NCBI GenBank assembly: GCA_026119855.1
Contig: JAOWBW010002534.1
Coordinates: 1-64,000 of the forward strand
Direction of reading: 5' to 3'
From: Campanula takesimana
Lineage: Eukaryota > Streptophyta > Magnoliopsida > Asterales > Campanulaceae
Length of the DNA stretch: 64,000 nucleotides
Shown here: positions 9,297 to 20,365 of the stretch, piece after piece
How the letters are laid out: every line of letters starts with the position of its first letter
How positions within the stretch are numbered: position 1 is the first letter of the stretch
Notes under the pieces: generated by a model
Seen by the model: only the letters and a program-made list of their open reading frames with translations
What the model was told of the DNA's origin: nothing
The model's database searches: none
Position numbers and translations under genes: made by a program

Positions 9297-12200
9297 TGAT
9301 GGTGGCGATAGTTTAAGGGTGATTGAAAGATGTTGGGATTTTTTATGGAGGATTTCAGGTGGTGATCGTTGGAGGAGAATGGTAGTAGGAGTGGTGGTGA
9401 TCGACTTTGATGCTTGGGTGAAACATGGATCGAACTAAATAATTACAACTTGTCCAATCCCATAATTTGATTAGTTTAAAAATTTAACAAATGTTAGCTC
9501 ATATATTTTGCTTCAAACCAATTTAACGTCATGTTAGTTGGGAGCGGAATAGACAGTCATACTGAGGTAAGATTGATTTTATAAAAGAAAATTGAGAACT
9601 ACAGTATTATAAAAGTGAAACACGCTTGAAAATACAGTGGATGAAAACGGAGTAAGGCCTTAAGACAAACAGAAACTGCACCTGCAAACTTTTGTGAGTA
9701 GGGTCTGATAGCAACAGATCCAATGCTGCAATAGCGAAACCCAAGAACAATTACTCCCTCCGTCTCAAATTAGATGTCGTTTTGGGAGTTACTTTCTGTC
9801 TCAAAATACTTGTCGTTTTACAATTTTCAAGGCTTATTTATTGTTGTCTACCAACTGTACCCTTATTAATGATAAGGAACTATCTCTTGCATTGCACAAG
9901 CATTTAATAGTCAAGGTAGTTGGATTACTTTAGGGGTATACAAGACATTTTCACATACATTAATTTCATTTCTTAATATGTGTGAAAGTGTCTAAAACGA
10001 CATTTATTTTGAGACGGAGGGAGTAACATTTTGTGGTCAAGTATAGTTTGGACAACAACAATGCCAAAGTCCAGAATGTAAAAGATAATACCAGTAGAGA
10101 GTGTAGAGCCGTCTCGCTATTGATACTAATAAAATACTGCAGAGCCATAGCAGCATGTTCCTGCAATATGAAATCAATGAAACCGTAAACGGCAAAGTTA
10201 AAATTGAGATGGATATACCGAAGCAATATCAGTATCAACATCAAAAGAATAAGATATACTACCCCCTTCCGACTCAAATCTACTTGCACAACCCAAAGAT
10301 GAAGTTTATAATACTTCAAAGGAGCCTACTTTTCATACTCACAACAATTGCCCCACTCACAATTCCTACCCACTTGCAGCTATTACCCAATTATTCATAC
10401 TCACAACACCTAGTCCACTACCAATATTGCACACTTTTTTCTTAATTCCCGTGCTTAGCCAAAAGTGTGTGGTTTGCGCAACAAGGAGGGAGTATAGCTT
10501 TTGAGGTTGTAAATTTGTTACCGTGATGTGCTTGAAGACATTATAAACTGAGAAGCCCCGTGGATGTACATAGCTGCCTCCCTTTAAAAAAAAAAAAAAA
10601 AAGGTAAGGGAAGCACATCAGAAATAGCTTAAAAATAAGACGAAAATGCTTAAAGTAGAAGTGAAAATAACTCAAATATTCATGCAACTAGACTCAAGGA
10701 TTAAATGGAGCATAAAAGAGCATATTACAAACTAGACACCATTAAACTCATAGCAATATGGAAGTCATTTTCCACAAACCCTCATACGTCATTACGTTCA
10801 TCGCTCACTTGCACAGACAAAATCACCAAGGAAGAGAAAAGTCATTACATTCTAGCATAGATTCAAAGCACTAACCAAAGTCATTGTTGATTGCTTTCAT
10901 TTACAACGCTAATTTCATTGGAATGTCATTGTTCTCACCATTATGGCAAAGCAAATGCAACATTGTCTATTTCCAAAACACTCACTTCAACAATTCTCAA
11001 ATTTTTAAAAGAGGGGCGATAAATATATTGAACACACATGAGCAAAATCAAATGCATAAAAAGCCATAATACATATAGGGTCCCCATGATAAGCAAATTT
11101 GAGGCCATGTAGTTCTAAGAGTAAATCATAAAAGATTCCCCATGTCCTCTGATGCTCGGACTCTTTGATTTACCCCGCCGTACCCGTGTCGGACACTCGT
11201 ATTTTAGTCTTGTCAAGAGGAGTCCGGCGAGGTGAACCAAAGAGTCCGAGCACCTTAACCCGTGTCATTGAACCAGTCAAATTCACCGTTGACATCTAAT
11301 AATGCATTTCTTTGCAAGAAAATATTTCCTGAAATGAATTATATTAGTCCAATAGTCAAATTTTATTAAAAAGTGGATGCATGCAAGTACTAATATATTC
11401 AAGGCAATTTGTTCATTTAGATTAGTTGAGTAAGAAGATATATGCATATCCTGATCATCTCTGGGGCTATCAAAGGGATTAAAGGGTGATTCTAGCTGTG
11501 TTCAAACTCACCCGACATACTTTTATGGTTGTCCAACCCAAACATTGCAGGGCCGAGACCTTTCTCCGTGTGGTCACACTTTAGTTCATAATATATTTAG
11601 AGTATATAAGTAAAAAAGTAATATAGACAAGTTCGTAGATGCAAACATTGCCAAGCACCAAACAATGAAATAAGTCAACAACAATTTCCGGTAGTAATCC
11701 TTTCATCCCAAATTGATTCTCACTTTGTTTTTGGTTTGTTCCCCAGAAAGTATTTCATTTCTAAGAGAAGACTAATTATAATGCAATTTCTAGAAGGTAC
11801 AAGAAACCAAATCATCAAGCATAAGAAGATTGACTTGTCAAAAGAGACAATAATTTTATGATGGAGTAATAATTAGTAGTACTCTGTGATTGAACATAAT
11901 ACTTAAAAAAAAACTATTGAAAAACTATTGAAATGAACTTTTATAAAATAAAATAAAATAGAAATCAAAAAGGCTGATAAATAAAAACTCAAAAAAGTTG
12001 CGAAGTGTACAGCTAGTTTATGGTTATTGACCTTAGATAAATTCAAAATTACTAGCAAACATGGTGAATAGTTGTGTGTCAATTTCATTCAATCAAAAAA
12101 ACTTATTGTTCATGCTACCATAATTGTATTATTCCAAATCAATTTTGTGAAAAACTAAATATAAGAATAAATAGAATACCTCAAAACATGGCACATGATC

Positions 12201-15200
12201 AAACTCTGAAAGCCACTAATTGGTCCATAATATTATTCGATGTTTTTATGTGAACAGCATTTATCTAACCATGGAATAAACTTCATAGCTCCTTCATAAT
12301 TTTTTTCTAAAACCCCAATGGGGTCATGTACCCCCAAAGGCCCCTTAGGCTCTCCACCAATCACCAGATATTAGCGCAAATTAAAGAGGAATCCTCTTCG
12401 GCCCTAAATTCGAGTTGGGCTCAGGGCCTTATAAGAACTTACCAATAAAATTGGGCTTCAGACCTTATAAGAACTACTTACCCATAAAATGTACAAATCA
12501 GTTACTACGTTGTGAATCACTACCAACTTCTAGAGGTGCACATTCATAGTATAGAAGAAGTGAATTTTTCTCCTTCGGTCATCCCATTAATAAGTAAGAT
12601 TTCCTTGTAAGGAAACTCTTTTTCTCCTTTTTTACAACAAATGTACTACACTAAGCTTCATTTTCCCGCCTAGTTTCAATCTAAAAATTTCCACCTAGTA
12701 TTAAAAACACCCAAGCATAAGAAAATTCTGACGATAGTCCACCAGAAAATGGTGAATCATCTGAGAGAATAGGCACGAGAATCAGGAAGCTCTAGTAATT
12801 GCCAAAAAGGATTACCTCATCTGGAGAGAAGAAAGCTACCGCATCTGGATCAACTGAACCAGCTGGATGCAACGATATCACAACTCTGAAAACAGAGGGC
12901 AACAACAATTCGATCACAGCAATCTGATCAGCAGCAACAGGAGCCACTGATCCTTGCCGTAGTTTATTCGAGTTATGAAAATTATGCTCTTGTGATGACT
13001 GAACTGAAGTCTCACTGGTTGAAGAGAGAATAGATGATGCTCGTTTTAACCAATCCAATCGCTGATAAGTAAACGTTTTAACATTTGGCACCTCTTTCTC
13101 AAGTCGCAGTAGGACATCTGATACAGTCTTCAAGCCACTGAGGTCCACTTGGTGACTCTCAGATGATGCTTTACTACAATGTTTCTTTGATACTGATTCA
13201 GTTCCGGACACGTCATCAAGATGTGGGAAGAAGTGTCGCTTCTGGTCAGTAAATGCCTTCAGAGCCAACCTGAAAATTTATTACCAAGCAATTGAACGTA
13301 AGTAAACCAAAATTAGAGGGGGAGGATTGGAGAAATGATTTAATGAAAACAGAAATAGCCCTGCATTCATAAAACGTCAGTAAGCATTAAGCACCCTACC
13401 AAGGAAGAATATCTATGATGAAATAAGTCCAGTAAAACTGATACATGACACGAACACAAGAATACTAGAATGAGAGATATTTTTTATATATTATTTGTAT
13501 TAGTATTTAACATCATCTAGTCGCTTAAAATGTGGATTAATACGTTATCTTAGTCCTAGGAAGAATATAGATACTTATCCTAGTCTAACAGGGAACATAT
13601 TGTTATTCAAATAAATTAGTTTGGTCTTATTAGTAAAGATAAGTTTTATTCCCCCACCCCACCCGTGTTATTATGATTCGTTAGTTTTGGTACTAGTCCT
13701 TGTAGAGTTGCTAATTCTCCTCTTGATAAATACTGTTGTAATCCCCCACCTTCCCTGTCTGCGCTTGAAGGACAAGCCTCTGAAGCTTGTCCTGTACAAG
13801 AGAGTGCCATGTCCAAGAAACTTCATATTTGACAATGAATGCGTGATTCTAAATTCAAACTAAAATTCAAGATGTTCTCTGTGGACGATATTATGACATA
13901 TTTTAGAAATAACACTTGAGATTCTAAAGAGGGATTCTTTTACCTTTCCAGACAGGATAAAACTACAAATTCAAAAAGTGATACGAGCTAGATAGGTAAC
14001 CAAACTGCAATCCGACATTACTAATTCAAGATGTTTACACATATCCCAAACATCCAGTCACAATCTACTGTGATGTCTTAACTTCAACCACGAGATGTTA
14101 TCGTTCTAAACTATGCTACAAGAAACATTTACCTTATATCTCCATCAAATGATTCCAATTGCAGGAAAAAACTATAAACACCCCTAAATCAGCTGTTGTC
14201 CTTGACTTGAAAACGAAACGATGTTTAGGAGAAAAACGTGATCGGTTGCAACTCAAGATATATAGATCCAATTCAATTTCATTTGGAAATGGAAGTAAAA
14301 GTATCTTCTTCTTCCAATTTTATCTCTTTTCTGTTTGGCGTAAAGCATCCTCCCACCCTTTATAAACCACCTTACACCTATTATATGCTCATCTCTACAA
14401 TTTGTATGTCTTGAAGAGTTATCCTCATCCTTTTGCATTTTTCTCCTGCAGAAACATAGATCTCTTCTAACCTACTCCCTCCGTCCCACCTCACTTGAGA
14501 CCTAAGAGGTGGGCACAATAACTAAGGAAAAAGAATAAAATAAGGAAAATGTGTGGTAGAAAATGAAGAGAGAGAATGAGTGGAGTTAATAGTAGGTTGG
14601 TTGAATGAATTGTGTGGTGGAAAAGGAAGAGAGAGAATGGGTGGGATAGATTGAATATAAAATTATAAAAAGATTACCATTTTGGGGAGTCTCAAGTGAA
14701 ATGGGACGGACCAAAATGGAAATAAGTCTCGAGTGAGGTGGGACGGAAGGAGTATACTCCCTCCGTCCCATATCAAATTAAACAAAATGGGATGGCGCGG
14801 GGAATAAAGAAAAGTGTTAAACTATGGGGCAGGGAATAATAAGTGGAATAATTGTTATAAGTATGACAAGTGGGCCCCCACTAATTAAAAAATAATAAGC
14901 ATTTCTATTTTGGGCTTGTCTAATTTGAAAGTAATATCTCGGAACCAATTCATTGGAACAATTAACTTCTAAATAGTTAATTTTTTTTAATGTAAACTTA
15001 TTTTGTTTCATTCCAGAGGGTATTCTGCTTGTTACTTAATTCTCAACCCTTATAATTACTTAGATATGATGTAAAACAGTTTTTTAATTCTTCTTGCGTT
15101 CTTCATTTTTTTTCGATAGGTTCTTGAGTTGTTCATTGTTGTATCTAATATTGATTCTACCCACATGTACATCAATAAGACCAACACAAACATTCTTCAA

Positions 15201-18076
15201 ATGTCCTTGATGCAGGACAAAAACAGGAACTTATTAATAGTTTACTTTGTTCAAATATTTAGGGATAAATATATGTGATAGACAAATATAGGAATTAATA
15301 GTATTAAAGTTCTCCTAGTAAAAGGTGGCATTAGTGTTGGTGTTTTCCTAATCCTCTTAGTATTAGTTTTTTCGCTTAAAGTATCAAGTATTTTCTAGTT
15401 CTCATAAAAGTATTTTCCCAGTATCATTAAAAAATAATTTAGGCCATATCTAATTGTGTAAGGTTCAAAGCAATTCAAATAGATTATTGAATTGAGTTTT
15501 ACTACAAGCTATCGTTCGTTCTTCTTCTTATTCGCTCTCTACTTCTCCCAAGTATCATTCGTTTTTTAAAAAATTCATATCGCCCTTAGTTAGCTATCTT
15601 TGCTAAACGCTTCCAAGTTCCGCCTATATCCGCCATCATTTCTTCTCTCCGTACTTTTTCATTTATCTCTTTTAGGTAGGGCATCATCCCCAATTTTAAC
15701 CTTGCAGCAGTAAAAACAAACACTACTGAATTGCTGGTTCGAATCTCATGTATATCAATTTTGTTCAAAGCAATCCCCATCCTACACTCAGGTTAAGTGC
15801 GATCAACTTTGCTTTTGGTGAAAAGGCTTTCAATGCGTTTCCTTATACGCATGAGGCTCAAGGCTTGTGCTTATACCTGACTTATCGCCTTAATAACCTT
15901 AACTTCTATCTCAATTGCACTCAAGCTCTAGACATTTATTTGCTTCTACGCAGCTTAGACAGAGCTCTGCTATTCTTGCCTTCCTTCTTACATCACTTTT
16001 AACAATAGAAACCATGCCAAGGCCTTCAACTTTGAATGGATCTTGAGGTCCAAATAAAATAAGCCAAAGGAAAGAAAACAGGATTGGAGACTAAGATTTT
16101 AAAAAAGAAATCTGAGCATAAATAAAAAAGACAAAGCCTAAAAAGCATCACAGTAGACAAAATCCGAAGACCACCTGGTTCTGTCAACTGCAGATGCACC
16201 AGCCTGACCCGCAAGTTGACGCTTCCATGCATACGCTACAACAGCACCGTCTGGACAAACTAAAGGCATGTGGAGACCCCAAGAATTACTTCTTGACCTA
16301 AGAGACTCGTTAAGGACTCCAGAATCTTCCAACTTCCTTCCTAACAAAAGCAAAATCGATTCAGAACATGTCCATGCTCAATCAACAGCACACACACACA
16401 AAAGTAAGAAATTATAGATTTCAGATTCTATCAGTTAATGCAATAATGAATTTCAACACAAACGCAGGAAAGGAAAGCACTTGCACAGTAAGATACCAAA
16501 GAGTCTAGAAATCACTATAAACGCTTCTTACAATCAAGGATTTCTACTTTTTCTACCATTATTTTCAAATCAAACGCCTGCATAAGTAAACTGTGCCTTT
16601 ATTTCTTCTTGCTAGACATTAGGTATATTGTGAAGATCTTTTATCTCAAGATGCTCAACACAGTATTGTGGCCCCAATAACTTTCGAAAAATGTCCTTCT
16701 AGTCGTATTTAGAAACCTAATATTTTCAAGGTAAATGGTACAAAGTCTAGCACTACTCCCACCCGCTCCTCCCTTTTCCCAAAAAGACACAAAAGATGGA
16801 AGAAACACCATCAATCTCCATCAAAATAGAGCTTTGTTATTTGACTTGATAGATGCCAGTTGAACCACTTTGAGATCAAGACGTAAAATATAATTACTCT
16901 TTTTTACCCTGAATAATTTCTGGATTTTCTCTTCCTCTTACAAAAGGTGACAAAGACTTGTTTATCTGATTCAAGAGTTTGCCGAAAGGGCACGTTGAAC
17001 TGCTACTGTTAAACCAGTTACTGAAGTTCATCCAACTAGTTACATACATCTTTCACATTACCTATCAACTCTCAGAGACGTAAACCATAAGTTTGAACAC
17101 CTTTAGAGAAAAAGAAACCAGATGGTAGGAAATAGGAATGCAATTTCCTAAGCATTTTGGTGGTAAGTTAATAAAACAGTTGTGGAGACTGCTAAAAGAA
17201 ACAATATACTCCAGGACACAAATCACTGGAGCTAATGACTACACTAATCTTCAACTGCATTAACGAGCAATTTGAGAGAGTGCTTGGCAAATAGGAAATG
17301 ACACATTGGTATAAAATGGAAACCTTAATCTAGAATAACACAACAACGAGAACACCAAACAACCGTCCAATATATCAAAGGAAGTAACTATTCCACATAT
17401 TTTGACCCACGTAGTAACTGCTGAAAACTAACTATGCTCCATATTTTCTTTCAATTGCTAATATCCAGTAAATTAAGGCCAAAAGCCCCAGGAACCAAGG
17501 ACCAACATGTCTAAATTGAAGCTTAAAACCAGATGGAACTTTTACCATAGGATCAACATAGGATTAGCTCTTCGTTAAATTAACATCCCCAATACCCTAG
17601 ACTTAAATGGAAACCCAATTACATCATTACCATGTCCATCAAAAGCTAAACATTTCCCAAAGTCATATTCACAATTAAATAAACCAAAAATCACACAAAC
17701 GGTAATTAATAGAAAAAAAAATACATAAATGATCAAATTTGGAAATCAAGGAAAATGTGAAAAATGAAGGGAAAAAGGGAAAAAAAAAATGAGTACCGAT
17801 AGCACGGAGGTCATGGAGGTACTGCCGCATAGAGGCTTCTTCCTTTAAAATCAAATGCAAGGGTTTGTTGGACTGATGTGATTCACCGGCGATCAATAGG
17901 GCCTCAAGTAGGCGGTCGGATCCGAGTCGAATGTCAGCAATTAAACGACCGGCGTGACCCAGGCGGTCCATAGCTAACGCCACCTGCTTCGGCGGTGCGT
18001 CGGCCGTAGATTCTGGTGGTGTAGGGGAAGGAATCCCGGCTGCCGTCTGCGGTGGTTGTGAATGCTGTTGCTGCAT
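8081..18076 (-). CDS. Mediator complex subunit 27, seven exons, complete
   Basis: Minus-strand coding exons are 18076-17797, 16340-16175, 13269-12816, 10581-10522, 10160-10092, 9725-9682 and 8267-8081. All introns are GT-AG and the frame joins exactly into 419 codons plus TAG. The product is a tail/upper-module subunit of the nuclear Mediator co-activator that links transcription factors to RNA polymerase II. Plant MED27 hallmarks appear in order: ALAMDRLGHAGRLIADIRLG (exon 1), NSWGLHMPLVCPDGAVVAYA (exon 2), ALKAFTDQKRHFFPHLDD, SVDPDAVAFFSPDE (exon 3), GGSYVHPRG (exon 4), EHAAMALQYF (exon 5), HWICCYQTL (exon 6), LLSMDKETALLLPPV (exon 7). Start chosen at MQQQHSQ; an in-frame ATG 78 nt upstream (18154) is possible. 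The usual KCGRLL is KCVKLL here, with the C-x2-C pair kept across the exon 6-7 junction. Introns carry several MITEs. Expression was not tested. Confidence 0.93.
8371..8444. repeat. (TA)n/(CATATATA)n microsatellite in MED27 intron 6
   Basis: About 75 bp of alternating TA with periodic CATA interruptions, likely length-variable. Confidence 0.9.
8986..9132. mobile_element. Short MITE (147 bp) in MED27 intron 6; paralogue of the promoter MITE
   Basis: It is bounded by TA dinucleotides, with left end TACTCCTAATGTCCC and right end GGGACGGAGGGAGTA, close to inverted complements. Its interior (AGGCTTAAATGTGCATAAAC and GTGTTCATAT) matches the interrupted copy around 30644-35047 upstream of the same gene. 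It therefore serves as an empty-site reference for the Helitron and MITE insertions there. Confidence 0.8.
9242..9296. repeat. (TG)n followed by (GA)n microsatellite
   Basis: About 19 TG units and then about seven GA units within MED27 intron 6. Confidence 0.95.
9752..10025. mobile_element. Stowaway-like MITE (274 bp) filling most of MED27 intron 5
   Basis: Perfect 15-bp inverted ends TACTCCCTCCGTCTC and GAGACGGAGGGAGTA include the TA target duplication. Intron 5 spans 10091-9726 (366 bp), so three quarters of it is this element. The acceptor of exon 6 lies only 26 nt beyond the element edge. Confidence 0.9.
10257..10494. mobile_element. Stowaway-like MITE (238 bp) in MED27 intron 4
   Basis: The left end TACTACCCCCTTCCG and right end CAAGGAGGGAGTA are imperfect inverted complements, and the subterminal parts (ACTTGCACAACCC and its complement GGTTTGCGCAAC) also pair. 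It makes up about two thirds of the 361-bp intron 4 (10521-10161). Confidence 0.8.
11151..11254. repeat. Fold-back repeat in MED27 intron 3
   Basis: Arms of about 30 nt, GATGCTCGGACTCTTTGATT and its near complement AACCAAAGAGTCCGAGCACC, enclose about 45 nt containing ACCCGTGTCGGACACTCG. The GTGTCGGACAC core is itself palindromic. Similar GCTCGGACTCTT repeats are, to my knowledge, widespread in plant genomes. No TSD was identified. Confidence 0.7.
13460..13800. other. Intron 2 repeat-like segment, LTR-like flavour
   Basis: AT-rich sequence with CTCTTGATAAATACTGTTGTAA, which looks like a short LTR or TRIM promoter and leader. No terminal repeats were confirmed. It may simply be intron sequence of MED27. 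Confidence 0.2.
14473..14754. mobile_element. Stowaway-like MITE (282 bp) in MED27 intron 2
   Basis: Left end TACTCCCTCCGTCCCACCTC and right end GAGGTGGGACGGAAGGAGTA are nearly perfect 20-bp inverted repeats, including the TA duplication. The next MITE begins at the very next base. Confidence 0.9.
14755..15022. mobile_element. Second MITE abutting the first, right end degraded
   Basis: It begins TACTCCCTCCGTCCCATATC directly after the preceding element. The best matching right end is ATTCCAGAGGGTA at about 15022, which is degenerate. The left boundary is firm, the right one tentative. Confidence 0.55.
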
Positions 18077-18179
18077 CTTGTTAGGGACTTGTGCGACTGA
18101 AGAAATGGTTTGGGGGTAAATTGTGTAGTGTTTGTAAACGTACAATCGCTGCATTCGGAAGGGTAGAGGTGTAATTTGA

Positions 18180-18236
18180 TACTCCCGTTCGTTCTAAAAT
18201 GATATTCTCATTTTTTTTTAATTTTCATTGTACTAA
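18180..18236. mobile_element. Left fragment of a MITE in the MED27 upstream region, split by insertions
   Basis: It begins TACTCCCGTTCGTTCTAAAA at 18180, 104 bp upstream of the MED27 ATG at 18076. Its inner part AAAATGATATTCTCATTT is the inverted counterpart of AAATGAGATGATCATTTT near 35006-35023. The element continues at 30644-30665 and 34650 onward once the gypsy element and Helitron are removed. It ends in the 5-bp TSD ACTAA. Confidence 0.7.
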
Positions 18237-20324
18237 TGTCGCGCACCAGACCCGTGGTCCTACTTGGCCCCACGCTCGGGACACGAGTGGAAGACGTTAT
18301 GAAACACTTTTAAAAAAAATTCGAAATGTACTTTCATAAAGTTTAACAAATTCACACTTGAAGTTCAAAGACTTCATTTAACTTTCAAACAAACTTTACA
18401 AACAACTTTCACAACGAAAGTATTTAGCCCAAAGGCTTACAAACTTTTATACAAATGTACATATACGAACATTATCCAAAATAATGGTGTTACAAAATGA
18501 TGAAGTCACGGAAACTCTACCCAAAAAGTATTACATCTATTAATGTAGCCTTTACAAAACAAATCTCAACTCTAACCACTTGAACGTCCTCCCGTGTCAA
18601 AGTGTCCTATCTCCTGGACTCGCCTTTATCTAAAACAGTAAACAAATAAAGGGTGAGAATGAATCTCAGTAAGCTACTAAAATGCAACTACGTTTCATGC
18701 TAAAATAATAAGTATAACAAACAATATCATAAGCATCACATAGCACATAGCATGAGAGGCAAATCCAACTCATTATACCACACATACAACGATGTAACAC
18801 TCACAAGGATACTTAGCCAAGGTTTACTGAAAGAACATAACCGTCTGGGAATACCATTTAAGAAAACCATCTAAGAAAACCATTTGAGCAGCATAATTAG
18901 CTGAAAACGGGATCCCGAAAACCAAACCATAAGAACCAAAGTAACTACGGGGGAATATGACACAAAGTCATAACCCAAATGCTCACTCGAGGGAGCTAAC
19001 TCATCCCATCCAAGGCCAATCTGGACTGGGGAAAAAGGACCAGTGGAAAAGCCTTATAGTGAACTTGGTTGTGTGCCACTATAATACTTTCCACCTCCAC
19101 TCGATAACATAAAACCAGCTGGACTTTCAAACAAAGCACTGTAATAAATACTTCCTTAAATAACAACCGGGGCAATGATTCCAAAGTAGGGAACCAAGCC
19201 AAACACCTCACCAGAAGCACACAAAAGAATCACTCATAAAGTGTTTACAATAACATTGACATTTAAGTCATAAACACAACCTTGTACACATATGAAACCA
19301 AATCATCATCTACCATTTTAGCTTCCCAAAACACTTATCTAGGCACCCTAGACTAGAACACAACCAAGCCCAAGATTGGGTTCTAAACCAAGTCAATGAA
19401 ACAATTTATTTTCTTCAGCAAAAGTGGGCGCTCGCCCGCCCTCATCTTGGGCGACCGCCCAAGAGCCATGTTTTAAAATTCACCTTTCAGTAGTCTTGGG
19501 CGCTCGCCCGGCCCCATCTTGGGCGACCGCCTATAAGCCCTGCCAGGCCAAAATTGCACACTTTTTACTCCTTTCGTTTCACCGTCCCAAAAGTACTACT
19601 ACACAACAACTCTACCCTTAACCACAACATGGCTACAAATCAGACTCAGAACATCTTTAACACTTCTTTGAATCCAACCAAAACCAAATACACCAAATAC
19701 TCAATTTGTCCCAAAATTACAAGTATCACAAATAAATTATTTTCACAATAATTTCACCACATATAACATATACAACATATACGTGACCATTTTAATAGTT
19801 AAAGGGAATTAGTAACTTACCTATTTCCGCAAAAAGTATCGCAGAAATATGTTTTGTTCGGGTAGAAATGACCTACTCAACGCCCTGATCATTTTTATAT
19901 AATTAGATTTTAAAACGGAGAAGTAATTAAAAAGATATAAAATCAAAATAGAATGAACTTACCTTTTTCTTTAAACCCTAGGAAGAAACGAGAGAGTCTG
20001 TTTTGCAGAGTAAGTAAACACAGAGAAAGAGAAAAGCATATGTTATAAAGATCTTTTTACCCCCAAAACTATATTTTAGTTACTCAAGTTCCAAGTTGAA
20101 CAATTAGACCCCTGAACTTATATTTCAAATAAGGACCCTGAGGTTTTAACTAATTCATTTAACTCCTTTAACCATTTTTATTACTAACTAAGTAAATAGC
20201 ACATTTAATCAAGTAAGATGTGCAAGTCATAAAATATGATGCAACACATAAAATGCACGCATAATATCAAATTAAAATCCCCAAAAATATAAAATAAGTA
20301 GGGACGGGTTTTGGGGTCGTTACA
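18237..20324 (-). repeat. 3' LTR of the gypsy element
   Basis: On the plus strand it runs from TGTCGCGCACC to GGGGTCGTTACA. In element orientation it begins TGTAACGACCCC and ends with the complement of TGTCGCGC. It is the same length as the 5' LTR at 28551-30638, with scattered substitutions and one cluster near 18312-18320. Its U5-side end lies 161 bp from the MED27 start codon. Confidence 0.95.
19425..19538. repeat. GC-rich tandem hairpin repeat in the 3' LTR
   Basis: Two units about 70 bp apart each contain GGGCGCTCGCCCG followed by ATCTTGGGCGACCGCC. The GGGCG/CGCCC halves can pair. It is a strong GC island in AT-rich sequence, and the same pair is in the other LTR. Confidence 0.8.
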
Positions 20325-20338
20325 ATCACTCCCCCTTA
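20325..20338 (-). promoter_or_regulatory. Polypurine tract of the gypsy element
   Basis: In element orientation AAGGGGGAGTGAT lies directly before the 3' LTR start TGTAACG, the normal site for plus-strand priming. Confidence 0.8.
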
Positions 20339-20365
20339 AAGAAAATTTGTCCCGAATTTTTAGGG

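Noticed and set aside
9966..10319. 117-codon minus-strand frame as a separate gene
   Set aside because: Its only conserved part (EHAAMALQYF to HSLL) is MED27 exon 5; the rest is intron and MITE sequence.
12290..12490. Possible SINE (GGGGTCATGTACCCCC and repeated CTTATAAGAACT)
   Set aside because: No convincing A/B box promoter, tail or target duplication.
15748..16002. 84-codon plus-strand frame in MED27 intron 2
   Set aside because: No similarity recognised, and it lies wholly within an intron with no coding features.
17675..17796. Continuation of MED27 exon 1 into a Phe-rich tail
   Set aside because: The frame continues only through intron 1; the GT donor at 17796-17795 joins in phase with exon 2.
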